Source: Certhia americana (lineage: Eukaryota > Chordata > Aves > Passeriformes > Certhiidae). Taken from it: a stretch of 64,000 nucleotides of DNA. A program made the translations under genes and the position numbers. Positions 13,483 to 27,000 of the stretch are shown here, in pieces (positions within the stretch are counted from its first letter, which is position 1; every line of letters starts with the position of its first letter). Location of the stretch: the NCBI GenBank assembly GCA_018697195.1, contig JAGMWU010000040.1, forward strand, positions 496,001-560,000. The letters run 5' to 3'. Under the pieces are notes generated by a model. That model saw nothing but the letters and a program-made list of their open reading frames with translations, searched no databases and was not told the DNA's origin.

Positions 13483-14902
13483 TGGAAATATTATATAAAA
13501 GAAAGAGAAAAATAAAGGTAGAGATCCCGGTGTGGTTAATACAGGAATAGATTGTCAGCAATACCACCCATCTGGGTCAAAATCACTTGCAGCAAGAAGA
13601 CGAGAGCATTACAGAAGTTCTACTCTAACAATTATAGAGACACAAATGATGTAGGTGACAAAGACAAATCAACTAAATTTAGCATGACTTTGAGAAGACT
13701 TGCTGTTTCCTGAGGCCTGTAAAGTCTGTTGCAAACAAAGAAGCTCTAGTCTTTGGGACAACCTAGAGAGATATTAAATGAAAACAGAAATCTTACAAAA
13801 AGCATATAATGGAAAATAAATCTATGGTTTTTTGAAGAGCACACATCTAATGAGGTCTTCTCTAGGTCTAACTTGTGGAGGAAATTAAAGCAGGCAGTGA
13901 AAGACATCTGTGTGGAAAAGAGGGGGTAATGACTAGAGATAAAAGTTTGATATGACTCCAAAACTAAGTGAACCAGTTGCCTGAGAAATCTGTGAGAATG
14001 ATAAATGAGAATGTTGTAGCACATGAATGCAGGGATGGACTAGGAAATTAGCGCTACTAAATCAAAAGTAGAACTGCAAAAGTTCACACCACCCAATTAA
14101 TGGGAAACTTACACAATCTTCATTCTAGAACTGGCACAGAAGGGCATAAAAATAACAGAAAAATCCCTTTCTTCCAGCCTTCCTCTCTGGATTTGATTCT
14201 GTGTAGTACTTTGCTACGCGGGCTTTCAATGAAGTTTTCTTACACCAGCTGATCTCTCTTCCTTTAACTGAAAAGGAGCAAATCCTTTGGGTTATGTAAA
14301 ATTCCTTTTATTTAACAACTCCTGGTTTATACTTCTAGAGAACCAATATGAAAAATAACCAACATTCTTGAAATCTTCCTTGAAACCAGTATTTGATTTC
14401 AGAGCATCATCTAACAGTAGAGTTTGTAGGCTTTAAGAGAAAGCTTTTAAACACAATGTCTGTTTCAACATCATTTTGTCTCTAGAGATATAATTTCAGC
14501 CTAAATTCAGATTATGCAGCTTTTATATATCCCTTCTCATTGTCAAGACATATCTTGATCGATATAAGCAAGCCTGACTTACTTAAACCTCTGGTTTTTG
14601 CTTTCTCTGAGCACTGTTATGACACACTGTGATTCACTGTTCTTGAACTGCTACAGTCATACCCCTGGCAAGACATTTCCTAACCAAGAGTATCCCCTGT
14701 CTCAGAGTTAACATGACCACCCCCAGGCCAGCAGAGTGGCAGAAGTGCTTTTTTATGAGAGTCACTCATTTGGACTGAAATTTTTTCTTTTGTAAAAGGC
14801 AAGCTCAAGCCTCTGGGCTTGTGTAACCTGTTTGCAATATGTTGGGTTAGGGCTGACCCTCTGGAATATTTCCATCTCCATCTTTCAAGCAGTGACAATA
14901 CA

Positions 14903-14921
14903 TTTTTTTTTTTTTTTTTTT
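14903..14921. repeat. T19 homopolymer
   Basis: An uninterrupted run of 19 T ending about 60 bases upstream of the LTR at 15 kb. It accounts for the phenylalanine run in the 148-codon open frame that starts at 14832, which is therefore not evidence of a protein. Confidence 0.95.
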
Positions 14922-14982
14922 CCTGCATATGCTCTGCATGTCTGGCACACATTTCCTGGTACTGGTTACAGTTACTGGAATA

Positions 14983-15390
14983 TGAAATGTCATAATGTCC
15001 TGCTTCCAGTCAGGGCAGGGTTAATTTTTGCATTAGCCAGAAGGGGCATGGCAAGGACACAGAGGTTATTCTGTACCATCTCTCCTCCTTGCCAGGGGGT
15101 AGTGAGGGGAAGAGTCCCTTCCAGTCACATAACAGGGCAGTTCCAGTTCCAAGATGAGCTATTGAATGTGAATTGTTTGAGTCTCTTGCAGCCTTTGTTA
15201 TTTATACCCGAAGCTGCAACTGTTCATTTTATTGTCCCATTGCTGTTTCCAGTAAATCGTTCTTATCTCAGCTTGTGATCTTTACCTTTTGTGCAGGGGA
15301 AGGGAGTGGGGGAGTCAGAGAGTGGCATGAGATTTGGAGTTTTTTTGAGAGGAACACTAAATTGAGGAATGCCATTCCTAAATCACAACA
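14983..15390 (+). mobile_element. Degenerate solo LTR of an avian endogenous retrovirus
   Basis: The segment matches, in order, the body of an LTR type I recognise from bird genomes. There is an upstream block with gttaatttttgcattagcca, a TATA-like tttata at about 15201, and a degenerate polyadenylation signal agtaaa at 15251. These are followed by the cgttcttatctcagcttgtg block and a 3' end in cctaaatcacaaca. No retroviral gag, pol or env lies beside it, so it is read as a solo LTR left by recombination. The right end at 15390 is clear and the left end is approximate. The short word aatat occurs at both edges (14979-14983 and 15390-15394) and may be a target duplication, but then the LTR would not begin with TG. 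The 148-codon open frame across it is not a gene. The family name is not assigned. Confidence 0.8.
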
Positions 15391-16024
15391 ATATTGCAGC
15401 ACTTCATGCTTAGGGGATCTTCTCTGTTGATGGCGATAGGACAACGTTTGACATTTCTGATGGAAGAAAGGGTATTTGACACAAAAGAGACCTCTGAGTC
15501 TGTTAAGATATGGGGCTGCAAAGCAGGGGTATTAACTTTATCCTTGCTGATAAGGTCATGGCATAGGTCATGGAGTAAGCTAGGTTGATGTCACTCATGG
15601 CAATGCTTATGTGTTCCTGGATCTACTTAAGAAAACATTTACTTGCACTCTATCAGCTTCCTCATGTTCAGGTGAATTCTTGTCAATGTTTGTCAAAACC
15701 TTTTTGTTTTGTGGTTTAAGAACTTGAAGTTACACAGCAGTTTTTACAATTCAGGATGTCCTTTTCATAGAGAGCTGCGTAAAAGTTCATTAGCAGTTTA
15801 AGTCACTTAACTGGGGATAACAGGGTGAGTGGTACTTTAAAAAATTCTAACATATGCTTGGCCAAAAAACATTGTTGGGCTCTTCTGCTGCCTCTACCTC
15901 TTCTCAGACAGCAGCTCATAAGCACGTGCCCACATGCCTAGGTATGAGAGGGAGAAAGATAAATATACTTCCTTTGTATTTTGGCTGAAATCCAATGTTT
16001 TATCCCCAAGAAATGTAGACCAGG

Positions 16025-16041
16025 AAAAAAAAAAAAAAAAA
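16025..16041. repeat. A17 homopolymer
   Basis: Seventeen consecutive A followed by cccagag. No retrocopy or SINE body is recognisable upstream, so it is treated as a simple repeat. Confidence 0.95.
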
Positions 16042-18977
16042 CCCAGAGTTTTTTTCAGCAGCTAAAAGGCAAAATATGAAATGTTATTTTCAATTTTTTA
16101 ATCTGAAAACAAGTCTCCTTCTGGACCCTACAGACTGTGTACGTTTCCACACATTTATTCCCATCTCTCACTGATCTTATTCCAGAGTTGTGTTTTGTAG
16201 AAATGATGTGGAAATGCCTGAGAGCTCTGCTGGGTCAGGAGCTGCCACAGCTATGGAGGGAGGGAATCAAGCAGGCAAATTTATGACAGTTTGACATTTC
16301 AGATAATAGAGGTCAGTCCTTCAAGTCGCAGCCCTCCTGAGATGAGTGGGTTTCTGCCAGTGGATGTGGGAAGAGCTGGTACCGTTAAATTGTCCCTTTG
16401 CTGCAAGTGAAGCATGTGGTGATAGGCTGGAAGAAAAGAATTCCTTTCATTATTGCGAGGCAAATTCTGCTCTCTTTCTGATGTGGATGAATGATCCCAT
16501 TCATTTCAGCTGTTGTACCTGCTGCTGGAAGAGGAACAGGATTTGAATTCGGAGAATAAGGCGTAATGTTGTGAATGAACTGGAATGAGATGTATTCATG
16601 CATCGATATGCAAGGCTTCCCCTTCTTGCACTCTCACAGCTAAGATCCTGACTGATTCCTTGCTGTGAATACTGTTTATGACATCTGAGACCAAATAAAC
16701 TTACTCCACTTATTAACTGGTTTTGTGCACTTTTTCAAACGAAGATTCAATAATGCTCAGTATTTAGAAGTGCCGATGAGCTAAGTTGTTGCATTTCTCA
16801 GCCTCAAGCACTTCTGCTGGCAGTTGCAGGAGCTAATAGGATGCAGTGTGATAACAGTATTGGTGTGAGGTTTATAGTGTAATATTTGCTAAGTGTTTTG
16901 AAACTGGGACTTGGGAGTTACTCTGCAGGAGCAAATAAATCAGTATTTGTGTAGTCATTTTCATTAAATGTTACGAGAACCTTCTTATAATTGTATGATA
17001 ATATCAAATTTAATAAACTATATTGGCTTTTTTTTTCAGAACCGGGGCTAAAGGCCCCAGATAAACAAACTAATGACAGTTCTCAAATTAGAAATATGGC
17101 TTTATTTGTTTGGGTTTGTTTAATTAAAAGTAGATTTTTTTTTTTAATTTCAGTTTGTTCTTGGAATTTCTTCCACTAAAAGTACTCTAATTAAAATGTC
17201 AACAGCTACTCAGCTTACTGCTGTTCAAGTGTGAATTGCCATATTTCTTAAATATCTATTTTTGAATTAGCAATGGAGAAAATAAAAGTCTAATTTCTGT
17301 AGAAAAAGAGGTGAAAATTAACTCTATATTCACTTGACCTTTTTGCTATCTGGATTGAAACCTTTGTTCCACAGAGAGTTAAGAAACAGCATAAAGGCTT
17401 GACTGTGATGTAAACCCAGTACTAAAGAAGCAAAGTGCTATAAAGAATCAAGAAATAAAAGGGGAAAAAAATGTGATTTACATTAAGCTGAATTGTAGCA
17501 TCAGCTACAATAGCTTTTCCTGCAAAAATATGGAATGATTGAGTGCCATGGTCTTTGAATTTCTGTAGATGGTAACCATTAAATTTAAACATGTCAGGAT
17601 TGAATCTAGAGGAAATTATCAACCTCTCTTCTGACCGAAGACAAAACATTTCATAAATCTTGTAAGCTTTTCTTTCTAAAAATGAAACTTTCATGTACAA
17701 ACCTCTGCTAATGTGCCACTTCCCTTATGATTCCTTATGAGGAGCAGTCTTCTGTTTAGTTAGATTCTATGCCTTGGAGCCAAGAATATGCCTGCAGTAG
17801 CTAAAATATGTACCTGCAAGATAAAAGCGAGAGACTCTTGCCTAATTTCTTCTGGAAAATATGGGGAAATAAAAAGTGTGTATGTGAGGTAAATACACAA
17901 TAGTTACATTGTATGCATATTTATATACTGTATGTAGCTGTGCAACACCTCCTTCATGAAGGATAAAGGAAAGTCTCTGAACATGTTTGTGAACATGGTG
18001 ACTCAGGGAAAAGGATACTGAATTTTCTTTCCAGCTGGACTGGGAATGAATGAATTCTCAAGGCGAAATAGCCCAACCACAATTCTGCAGATATCTAAAT
18101 TTCTAGACATCCTGTATTATTCAGGGCAAACATAAACGTGGACTCCTCTCCAGTCTGAGAGGAAAAGTATGGAGCTGCTCTCTGAACCCCCAACCCACAC
18201 ACGTTTTTTTTATTTTGTGGGAGTTTAGTTTGTTCCATTACAACCTACTTGTACACGCACCTTTAACTTGTTTGATCTCTCAAAAAATTATTTTCTCTCT
18301 CCTCTTGGCCTTGAACAAAAAAAGAGGAGAGAAGAATTATGATGTTCAGGTGATGAAATGGAAGATCTAGGGAAAGAAAAGCATTTCTTTCAGGGAGATG
18401 CCTTTTTTCCCTACCACCTTCTAGTGCTAGCATCCCAGGTGTGAGTCCTTGCATGGCAGCTGTGTCATTCAGCCTCACAACCAGGCTGACTCCTGAAGAA
18501 TGCAGTTCCTGGGAGCAATGAACACCAGGAACAATACCTATGTCAGTGTTTCATTCAGTATTTGGGTGGATCATCATTATTTTCAGGGAAAATTAAAACT
18601 GTCAGGAGCTCTTGGCGCTTTCTAGAAAGGGGGAGGTAAGGACAGAAGGAGTAAAGCCAGGAATTAGGGAAACTAAAGTTGTTGTATTTTGTAAACATCT
18701 TCAAATGACATCCTAATACTGCCTTAATGGCTGCACGTCAGGAATTTCCTATGGGGGACTTAGGTGAAATTATAGACTCTTCAAAACTCAAAGTGTTGAA
18801 AAATTACCAAATTACAATGAGAGCAAGGCTTAGAAGAACTTAATGTTTCTTATAGAGGGCTATGTGATTCCAAAGCAGAGCTACAAAAATCCCTTTAGAT
18901 TAGCTGCTGTCTATGGGTTACTAATGTCTGTCAGTCTGTCTAACATTACTTTTCTTTTATCCACTTCAGTGTAGTGT

Positions 18978-19006
18978 TGAAGGTACAACTTTTTGTTGTA
19001 CCTTCA
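18978..19006. repeat. Perfect 12-bp hairpin with T5 loop
   Basis: The arm tgaaggtacaac (18978-18989) is followed by ttttt and the exact reverse complement gttgtaccttca (18995-19006). It is a compact stem-loop in otherwise unremarkable AT-rich DNA. Confidence 0.9.
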
Positions 19007-22000
19007 TAGCAAATATTTGTTGAAAATATTCTTTACTATAAATATTGTCCCTGTAGCTTTACTGCTTTTAAAGGCAAGTTTTTATGATGGACAATCAGAA
19101 TTCAAGTGATGGGCTCTCTTTTGCAGCCCTTGAGAATTTTTTCCTTGTTATGTCTCTGCTTGATCTTCTCTGTAATTAATAACCATACTTACTAAAAGTT
19201 TATTAGCAGAACACTCTTCTATATTATATGTATATTACCTTATGTTATATATACAGCCACAATTTTGTTTTATTGCATTGATAGTCTTTCAATCACCTTT
19301 TATTTTTTAAAATGGGACATGCATGATATTCTATGTGTGCTTACAATGAAATAAAGATTTTAAAGAGAAGAACTAAAAAAGTCATATATTCTTTAATTTG
19401 TTACAATGGAACTACAAACAAAAAAATTAAAAAGTGTAATTTTGTATAAGAATATTGTGAAATCTCACTAAAACATTGATATATCATCTGTCTGTTTGTA
19501 CAGAAGGGAATTAAATTAGTCTGACGTGCATTTCTTTTGCTCAAAAAGTCCAGCAATGCTGAGGTCAAAAGTTTTAAATTTAGGCCTTATCCACAGCTCA
19601 GCTGAGTTTTCTTATTTGCTATAGTACTGGCAATATGAGGCTCAGTCAGGCCTCATTTTTATTGTAATTGATTTCTACCTTTTTCAGCCAAAAAAGAGGG
19701 AACTAAATTGTTTTTGTAAATAAATACTACCTGGTTGATTTGAATCTGTAAACTCTTTCTGTAGAAAATTGTTATTCTAGAAATCTGTATAATGAATTTG
19801 GGGAACCAGAGATGAGAATTATGCTGTAGTTCAAAACTTCAGACTCTGATGCCCTATTATGCAGCATCAAAAGCTGACCAACATCTTCTGTCCTGTGATA
19901 GCACCTATTACACTAGCAAATTCCTTTCTTCCTTAAATATTTTTATTTTCTTTAACCCAAGCCCAAATTTTCACTTAGTTGTATAACTTTCATATTTGTT
20001 GCAGTCAGATTTTTTCCAGAAAATGGTACATCTTCTTGCTCTCCTGGCTTTCTGTTGCTGTAGTGCCATCACTTTGCTTGGTATTTGGGTTTAGTACACA
20101 CAAAGCGTATCTATTTTAGCTAATACTGCATCCTGTATGAGCAGACTTGTATAGCAGAAAGGTCCACAGTTCACAAATTTCAAGGGGTTTACCTTGCACT
20201 GCTTCAAGCCCCACACCCACAGTGGCATTTTGAGACTGGGAAGCCCTGGGGCAGTTATTCTAGTTTAGTGTGAAGCAGAATAAATCCAGTCTGTGCTGAG
20301 GCCACCCTGTGATATGAATTGAGGCAGGGACAGTTTGGTAACAGGAGTTGTGGGGTGTAAAGCCTTTTGGTAGGACAGCAAATACAAAGGTATTTTAGCA
20401 GCATCTCCTCAGTGTACTTAGCTTTCCATAAAGCCAGATTATACATAAATATGTAAATATTTAGATATATTTATGGTATCAATTAGCAAATCCTTCTACT
20501 CAAATAAGCAGAATTATTTACATTAACTTGACTATCTGCTTGTTAATTTCCAAATGTTATGCTGTGCATAATATTTATTGTGGTTTCCTGCTTTGGAAGC
20601 AATCATTAAAGGAAGATCCCTTATTCAGAGTTGTATTTTGGTATGGATTGCACTGTTCACTTCAACAAAGTAGTAATTCATCAAAGTGACTGGAAACAAC
20701 AGGTTTCACAGCACCTTAAAGTGTGGAGAATGACAGGTTGTATCTTAGATATGTTGTTCTGAGTTTAGTGTGTATGAGAAATCCTGAGATTCCCATGTGA
20801 AGTTCATGAAAAAAATCTTTCTTTAGTGTAATCTGGCTATCAGAGTATGCAAAAAGATACAATTAAGTTAAAAATATAATAGCAGCTGTTTAATTTAGCC
20901 ACCTGAAATCTTGAGGATAACCCATTTCCTATCCTCTGGCCAGGGTACTAAATGAGGCATGCTCAGTAATTACTGAATTAGCCCTTTCAGCAGGGGAAAA
21001 GCAACATGGGTGCTAGTCTTTTGTTATTTTACATTCAACCCCATTAGTGTTACTTGCTGTACCTAATAGGCTGATAAATGGGGTATCAAAATTGTCAGTG
21101 GCTAAATGGCACTTAATATTCCATTTTGAAGTTCAGGAAATCAGAAGTAGGAGGAGAGGCTTCTGATGGCCATTTGCTCAGTGGCACAGACTTATAATCA
21201 AGTAAATTGATGTTGAAGGTTCAATTACGTGCATCTTACCACAAAATGGAGCTGTAAAATTGTTCAGTTGATGCGACGGACTTTGACAATATAACCCCTC
21301 ACCTTATTAAGATTGCTCTCAAAAATAGTACTAAAAAATAGAAGTAGACCTCAGTCTCTCATTCCTGCAACGCTATTTCAATATAGGTAATGAAAAGAAG
21401 AGGGTTTGGAGCAGAGTGTTGCATTTTATTGCAGAACGTAGCAGGCCACTGAAGAAGTTTTAGGTGACAATTCCTACTTTGAGATGCTTAAAGGCTGTTA
21501 GCAAGCACCTTTGCTCAGGAGAGGGCAGGCATAATGTCTTGAAATACCCACTCCAATGGCTTCTCTTGGGCTGCTCTTAGACAACTCTTGTTAAAGACAA
21601 TGCACACTCAATAAATGTAACTTAGCAATTGTTATCCCTAGGTATAGTTTTCTCATTGTAGCAGTCTAGATAACACAATGGACACAAGAAACAACAAGTC
21701 CAGCAAATGTTCTGTTTGGCCAAAAGAATAAGACACTCTAAAAAAAGGAATTTGGATCCAGGCAAGGAGAGCTTGCACAGCTGGATCTGGATGAGAGTCT
21801 GGATTTTAAACATTCCCATTTTTTTGGAGTTGCTTGTATTTGGACAGCTGTTTCTGACCTTTTCTGGTTCTCCCATATAGGAACATACTGTCCATTGACT
21901 CATGAGGAAAAGGTGCTGTAAACAGTAGGCAGAGAGAGACCAGTGTAATGTACAGGTTGAGATTTTAATGTCTGAGGGAAGCAGCTTGGCCTCTGCTGAG

Positions 22001-23892
22001 TCACTGAAGATCTCCTCTTGGTCTGTGACCTCTTTTCTGGCCGAACACCACTGCAGGTTTAGGCAGATTCTGAGTCTCCATGCTCTCCTTGCCACTGGAC
22101 CTCTCTCTAGGTCTGAATTTCTCAAGTGTTTTGAGAGCCGCCTTCTCTGCAGCCTCTACCATCTGGAATAGCTTCACTGTGCCTCTCTGCCTCATTGACT
22201 CTCTTCTTCATTTCAAATCTCAGTTGACCATTTATCTTTTCTACCTTGCCAATTTCTTTTAATTTCCCTGTCCATCTGCTTCATCTATTTAACTCGGTGA
22301 AAGCTTTTAGATTACATTTTTTATAGTAGATGCATGGGGAAATGGTACTTTATTATATATGAGCAACTTCCCCAGCTTGAGCAAGCATGCTGGTAACATC
22401 CACTGCAAAATCCTACATCTCCTCTATGTGCTCAGTGTTACACTTCACAAAGTTAGAGGGGGATGTTGAGCTTGTGCTGACAGCCAAAAAAAATATACCT
22501 TGCTTTCCTCGTGCTGCAGCAAGTAGAGCAGATGGTATTTTCCCCCACTTCACATCACTCTCTGTCCTTTCCTTCCTCATGCCCCATTGTTCATTTTTCA
22601 CATTTCTCTGTTGGTTTGGTTTGGATTCAACACCTGCTGAAGTCAATGGAGAACCTCCCACTGACTTTATTTGGCTTTGCCTCATGCTCCCTGCCATCTC
22701 CCCTCCCTTCAGCTATGCCTGGACTCAAATTCTGTCTCTGACCTCTCAACAGCTCAGATCCTGTCTGTGCATCATCTCTCCTCTTGCTTTTCCTGCACTT
22801 TGCCAAGCGCCTTTGCAGAGCAGGGATGGGGGAAAGCTGTGTGGAACAGATACTGCTTGGGTCAGTAGCTCAAAAGAAAATATGTGAAGAATTTTTGGGT
22901 TGGATTAGTCTGAAACAACATTTTCTCTAGTTTTTCCTTTACTTAGCCAAAAAATAAAACTGGAACATAATCTTGCATTAAATATTGTGGGAATGAAAGT
23001 CAAATGTTTTGTTTCACTTGGGTTTTAGTTTTTAATTAAAATGAAAAATCATGTCAAAGCAGAAGTTAAGCCTCTCTCCTTTGGAAATATCATAGTGAAA
23101 TATTTTGCCCTTCAGGAAATAATGTAGGTATTTTTCCATAAATTTTTTTTTTTCTTTTTCCAGATCATTGGTTATGTTAATAACCCCAAAACATATTTTT
23201 CTTTTGTGGTGAATTAATTACTCAGTTACTTGATGCTATTTCCTCTCATGGTTTTTCTCTGTATTCCAAAACACTAGCTACCTCTTTTCTCACTGAGGTC
23301 CCTCCCAATCATTCATTTCTTTTGTAGATGTGAAATTTAAAAAAAACAACCCAGGGTTGCTATTGCTCTACCATTGAATGTTGGGGTTTTTTGGGCAGTG
23401 TGTTTATGTCCTTGATATTTTAATCTAGTACAAGACTGGAATAATTGTTATTGCATTCTTCAAATAATGCTGCCTGTACCCCATTGCACTTGAGACCACC
23501 ATCTTGTGACCTCCTGTGGAGCATCCCATGAATTTCACAAAATCTTCTGTGATACTGCCCCGTAACAAGAATGCCAAATTCTGTGCTCTTTTTCTGAGTG
23601 TTCGGTTTCCAAGGATACAACAATTACCCCAATGGAGTCAAATGAAAATTTCTATCAACTTCATGTAGTCACAGTGGCCCCTTGTACATTGACCGACCTC
23701 TGTGACTTTGCACTCAAGTCACTCCAGGAACAAAAAGAAATCCTTGCAGTAATATTGTGGTTGTCATAAGCAGTGCCTCAAAAGAAGCTCTACTTTTTTA
23801 GACCTGGGAAGTGGTGTGAGTTTTAATTGACATCCCTAGGAGTTGTGAGAATTCTTAGCAACTTGCAGGATTTAGCCCTAATAGTATTTACA

Positions 23893-24000
23893 GTAATTAA
23901 GCACACTAATTAAATAAAAAAACAACTAATGACAAATTGATTCAATGCCAAATAAAGGAGTCAAATAAATGCTTAATTAAAGATGCTAATAAAATCCCCT
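23893..24000. promoter_or_regulatory. Cluster of TAAT-type homeodomain motifs, possible conserved element
   Basis: Within about 110 bases there are five TAAT-core words: gtaattaag, ctaattaaat, ctaatgac, cttaattaaag and gctaataaaa. This density is above what surrounds it and resembles vertebrate conserved non-coding enhancers, which often contain such sites. It may equally be chance in AT-rich DNA, and conservation cannot be seen from one sequence. Confidence 0.25.
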
Positions 24001-27000
24001 TCAGCCTTTACAGTCCACTCCCTAGGGCTAAAGATGACTTTCTACCTCAGAAATCTTTATAGTCCTTCACAACACCAGTCTCTAGGGTTACTGCCTTTTT
24101 TAACCTCTGGATTAAATGCTTGTCAGCTGAGTACTGTATAAACCCATTTAAAAACTATCAGAATGATTAAGTTGGATCCAGAACACTCTGTGTCTTCCAG
24201 ATATGATACACCATGATATTCCCATCTGCATGCATGTTTCCTTTCACTACAGCATGCAAGGTTGTGTCTAACTGAGCACCTGGGCAGTGGGACAAATGCC
24301 TGACCATCAGAGAACTTAAGCCAATGGTACAAACCACTGCCTAAATTGAGGCTGACTACCTCGTAGAGCCAAAGTCAAAATGAGAACGAGCACAGCCATA
24401 ATGCAGCCCAGTTAAAGTAGAGTGAGACAGCTGTTTTCTAATTCATTATTGATCCTGTTAAGCGTGATTATTTATCACCAAAGTAAAGCCTAGCAATAAA
24501 AATATGTTTTAAAAAATAAATATGTTGGAGAATAGAGCTGCCGTAAAAAAATGGCTATTAAGCAGCACTCAGAGAGCAGAGAGTTCTTTAAGTTAGTATT
24601 CAGTACTTCTTTGATGTGCCTGGAATCTATGTCACCCTGGCAGATAGCCTCATTAGATATTTCTCTCCTTATCTGAACTTACAGCTTTTTACATTTTGTG
24701 TCAATAATGATTAAGCAAATGCTTATGAATGTAGAAAAGGAAGAGCCATTTCTCAGCCTCTCACAGAAGGTTTGCAGAAGAACTTCTGAGCAGACAGATC
24801 ACCTGGTAGTGCACAGCAGCCCTTTCCACTTTTATCTGCAATGTTGTTTTGTGATGGGATTGTTGTCTTTGGCATTGCCAGCAGTTAGTCAGTCTCAAAG
24901 TTCTCCTTTCTCCCTCTGATGTGTTACACCATTTCACATTATCTCATCTAACAAGTCACTGTGATTTCAGATAACACTGCATGTGTTTAACTTCAGAAGA
25001 AGTTCTGAGCCCAGCTTGGGTACCTCTTATCAGCCTTGGTACTATCCAGCTCTGAATCTGGGGCAGATGGAAGTAAATGGGATGTCAGTGAGAAGGAAGG
25101 AATTCCTTATGCTTGTATAAACTGCCTTTATCTCTGTGCTATTCACTTATAAAAGAAAGCAGGTTGTGCAGCCTATGAGGAAATTATTACACTGATCTGA
25201 GTCATATAATTTGGATTCTGTTGGAAATGCTAACAACAGGTATCCTATATGCCACATTTAGTTGTGGGGGAGGGCGAAGAGTGGAAATTGAAAAAGAGCT
25301 AATTCACATGCAGGTGCTGCTTGCAGTGTGCTAAATTACCTGTTGGATACCTGAGTACTTGCAAATATTGCAAATAATTTGCATTTATCCCTCTGGAAAC
25401 CCAAGAGAAAATGCTTACATAGCCGGCAAGTTAAGAAGTATGAAAACAAATGAACATAAAAGAGGCTTAAGAAAAAAGTGCCAAAACAAAACACATAACC
25501 CTGAAGTGAGAATTGAACAGAATTAGAATTAACAGCCTTAACTGAAACAGACTTGCTCTAACCACTGATCTTTTGACACTGCACCATTCTATATCTTCCA
25601 ATTATGTCTACATGCTGCTTTCCATCAAGAAAAAAGAAAAAAATCCAATCCTTCAGGCAACAGTATTTGAAATAATTCATCCAGATCCTGTAATAGTGTA
25701 CTACAGTGTCAAATTGCTGTTATGCTAAGTCACATTCTGATCCAGCAAAGTTACTTCTATTTCCTCATCCTTGTTTGCTTCTGGCCTTTAAAATACCTGC
25801 TTTTTCTTTGTTTATATCTTCAGTAACTTAAATTTGCTCTTCTGTGTCATACTGGCATTTATGTTTGCCACTGTCACCCTTCAGCACTTGTCACAGGGTT
25901 TGGAGTGGGTTTTTTTAGTCACCATATTATGTCTCTACTTTTCAGATTTCGTGGAGGGTCCAAAATGTTCTCCAATAATTTTTGAACTCTTAGTGACTCT
26001 TCAGAGAAAATATGCTACTTATGCCTATAGTCTTTTATTGTTTATATCCTCAGACCATTGTGATTACAGCAGTAAGACTGTACAGCATTTTAAAACCCTG
26101 TTATTGTTGTTAAAGACACCATGAAAGACTTAGAGCAGAAATAGAGCTCTGAGTCATGGTTTGTATCTGCTGAAAATATATTTAACTTCATTTTTGTCAA
26201 AGTTTGTAAAGTAAAAGAACAACAACAGCAGATCTCTGCCAGAAATTTGTTTTGCCAGAAAAGAAACATGGGGATCATTGAAAAGCTCAAACACAAGGGA
26301 TTCTTCTGGAGTGCTGTGTCTCTGTCTGTAGGAGTTTTGTCCTTGGTTGTTTGAGATACAATTCTGCAGAGTGAAGTGGGGAGTTCAAAGCCAGAGACAA
26401 AACTGTTGAAAACAGAGCATCTCCTAATATTTGTCTGTGTGTTTCTCTCTCTGTCCTTTGTATTGCTGTTGATGACAATAGTGATGTCTGTTGAGGTACA
26501 AGCAGCTTCGTTCACACCCCTGGAGTGAAAGTGCCTTCATTTCTTTACATAGCCTTGGGAGAAGCTGAAATACGATTATAAATCCTGAGTCTTTGAGCAA
26601 TTATCTGAATTGTTCTCAATATCATGCAGTATTTCCTTGGCTAACTTGAGGAACTGTTCTGTTATCACTCCAGGAAGTAACCTAGAAGGGAAATGCATGT
26701 AACACACAAGATGCTGTCTGGCATAGCTGTACTGAGATGAAGAAGGGGGAAAAAAAAATCACCAGTTCAACAGTGCTTTAAAGAAGAAAAATGATTTCAA
26801 TCTGAGCAAAATGTCATGGTTGTTCCCAGAAGTGTCACAACACAGGAGCATGGAAGTACAAGATAAAGCTCTGCTGAAAATTGTTATGTCTCTTGATAGC
26901 TTTAGTCAGCTGTGGCAGGGAAAACAAAGGCATATCTTGCTGTGTTGCAGAAATGTATAGTGGGCAGTAATAAAGGAATAAATCTAGGAAGTCACACTGA

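Larger units (their letters stand above)
7506..14982. other. AT-rich non-coding stretch, no gene seen
   Basis: The open frames are all 92 codons or fewer apart from one that runs into the LTR at 15 kb, and none is recognisable. The interval contains the perfect hairpin at 9746-9788, a CpG-retaining patch at about 10580-10830, a 14-bp palindrome at 13469-13482 and a T19 run at 14903-14921. No RNA gene or recognisable transposon was seen. Confidence 0.65.

Noticed and set aside
14832..15278. Plus-strand open frame of 148 codons
   Set aside because: Crosses a T19 run and the body of a solo LTR; a by-product of non-coding repeat sequence.
17030..17180. Splice-acceptor-like tttttttcag followed by an open frame
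   Set aside because: The frame ends after a T-rich stretch, has no clear donor site and no protein resemblance.
21622..22125. Minus-strand open frame of 167 codons
   Set aside because: No recognisable domain, overlapped by other frames of similar quality, and of a length expected by chance somewhere in 64 kb of six-frame sequence.
22630..22670. gaagtcaatgg ... ccactgactt, like an old amniote repeat motif
   Set aside because: Only about 30 bases match the remembered pattern; not enough to classify.
22387..22887. Plus-strand open frame of 166 codons
   Set aside because: Locally C-rich sequence lowers stop frequency; frames on both strands are open here at once and none resembles a protein family.
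26090..26515. Minus-strand open frame of 141 codons
   Set aside because: Low-complexity composition and no similarity to a family I know; overlaps another minus frame.
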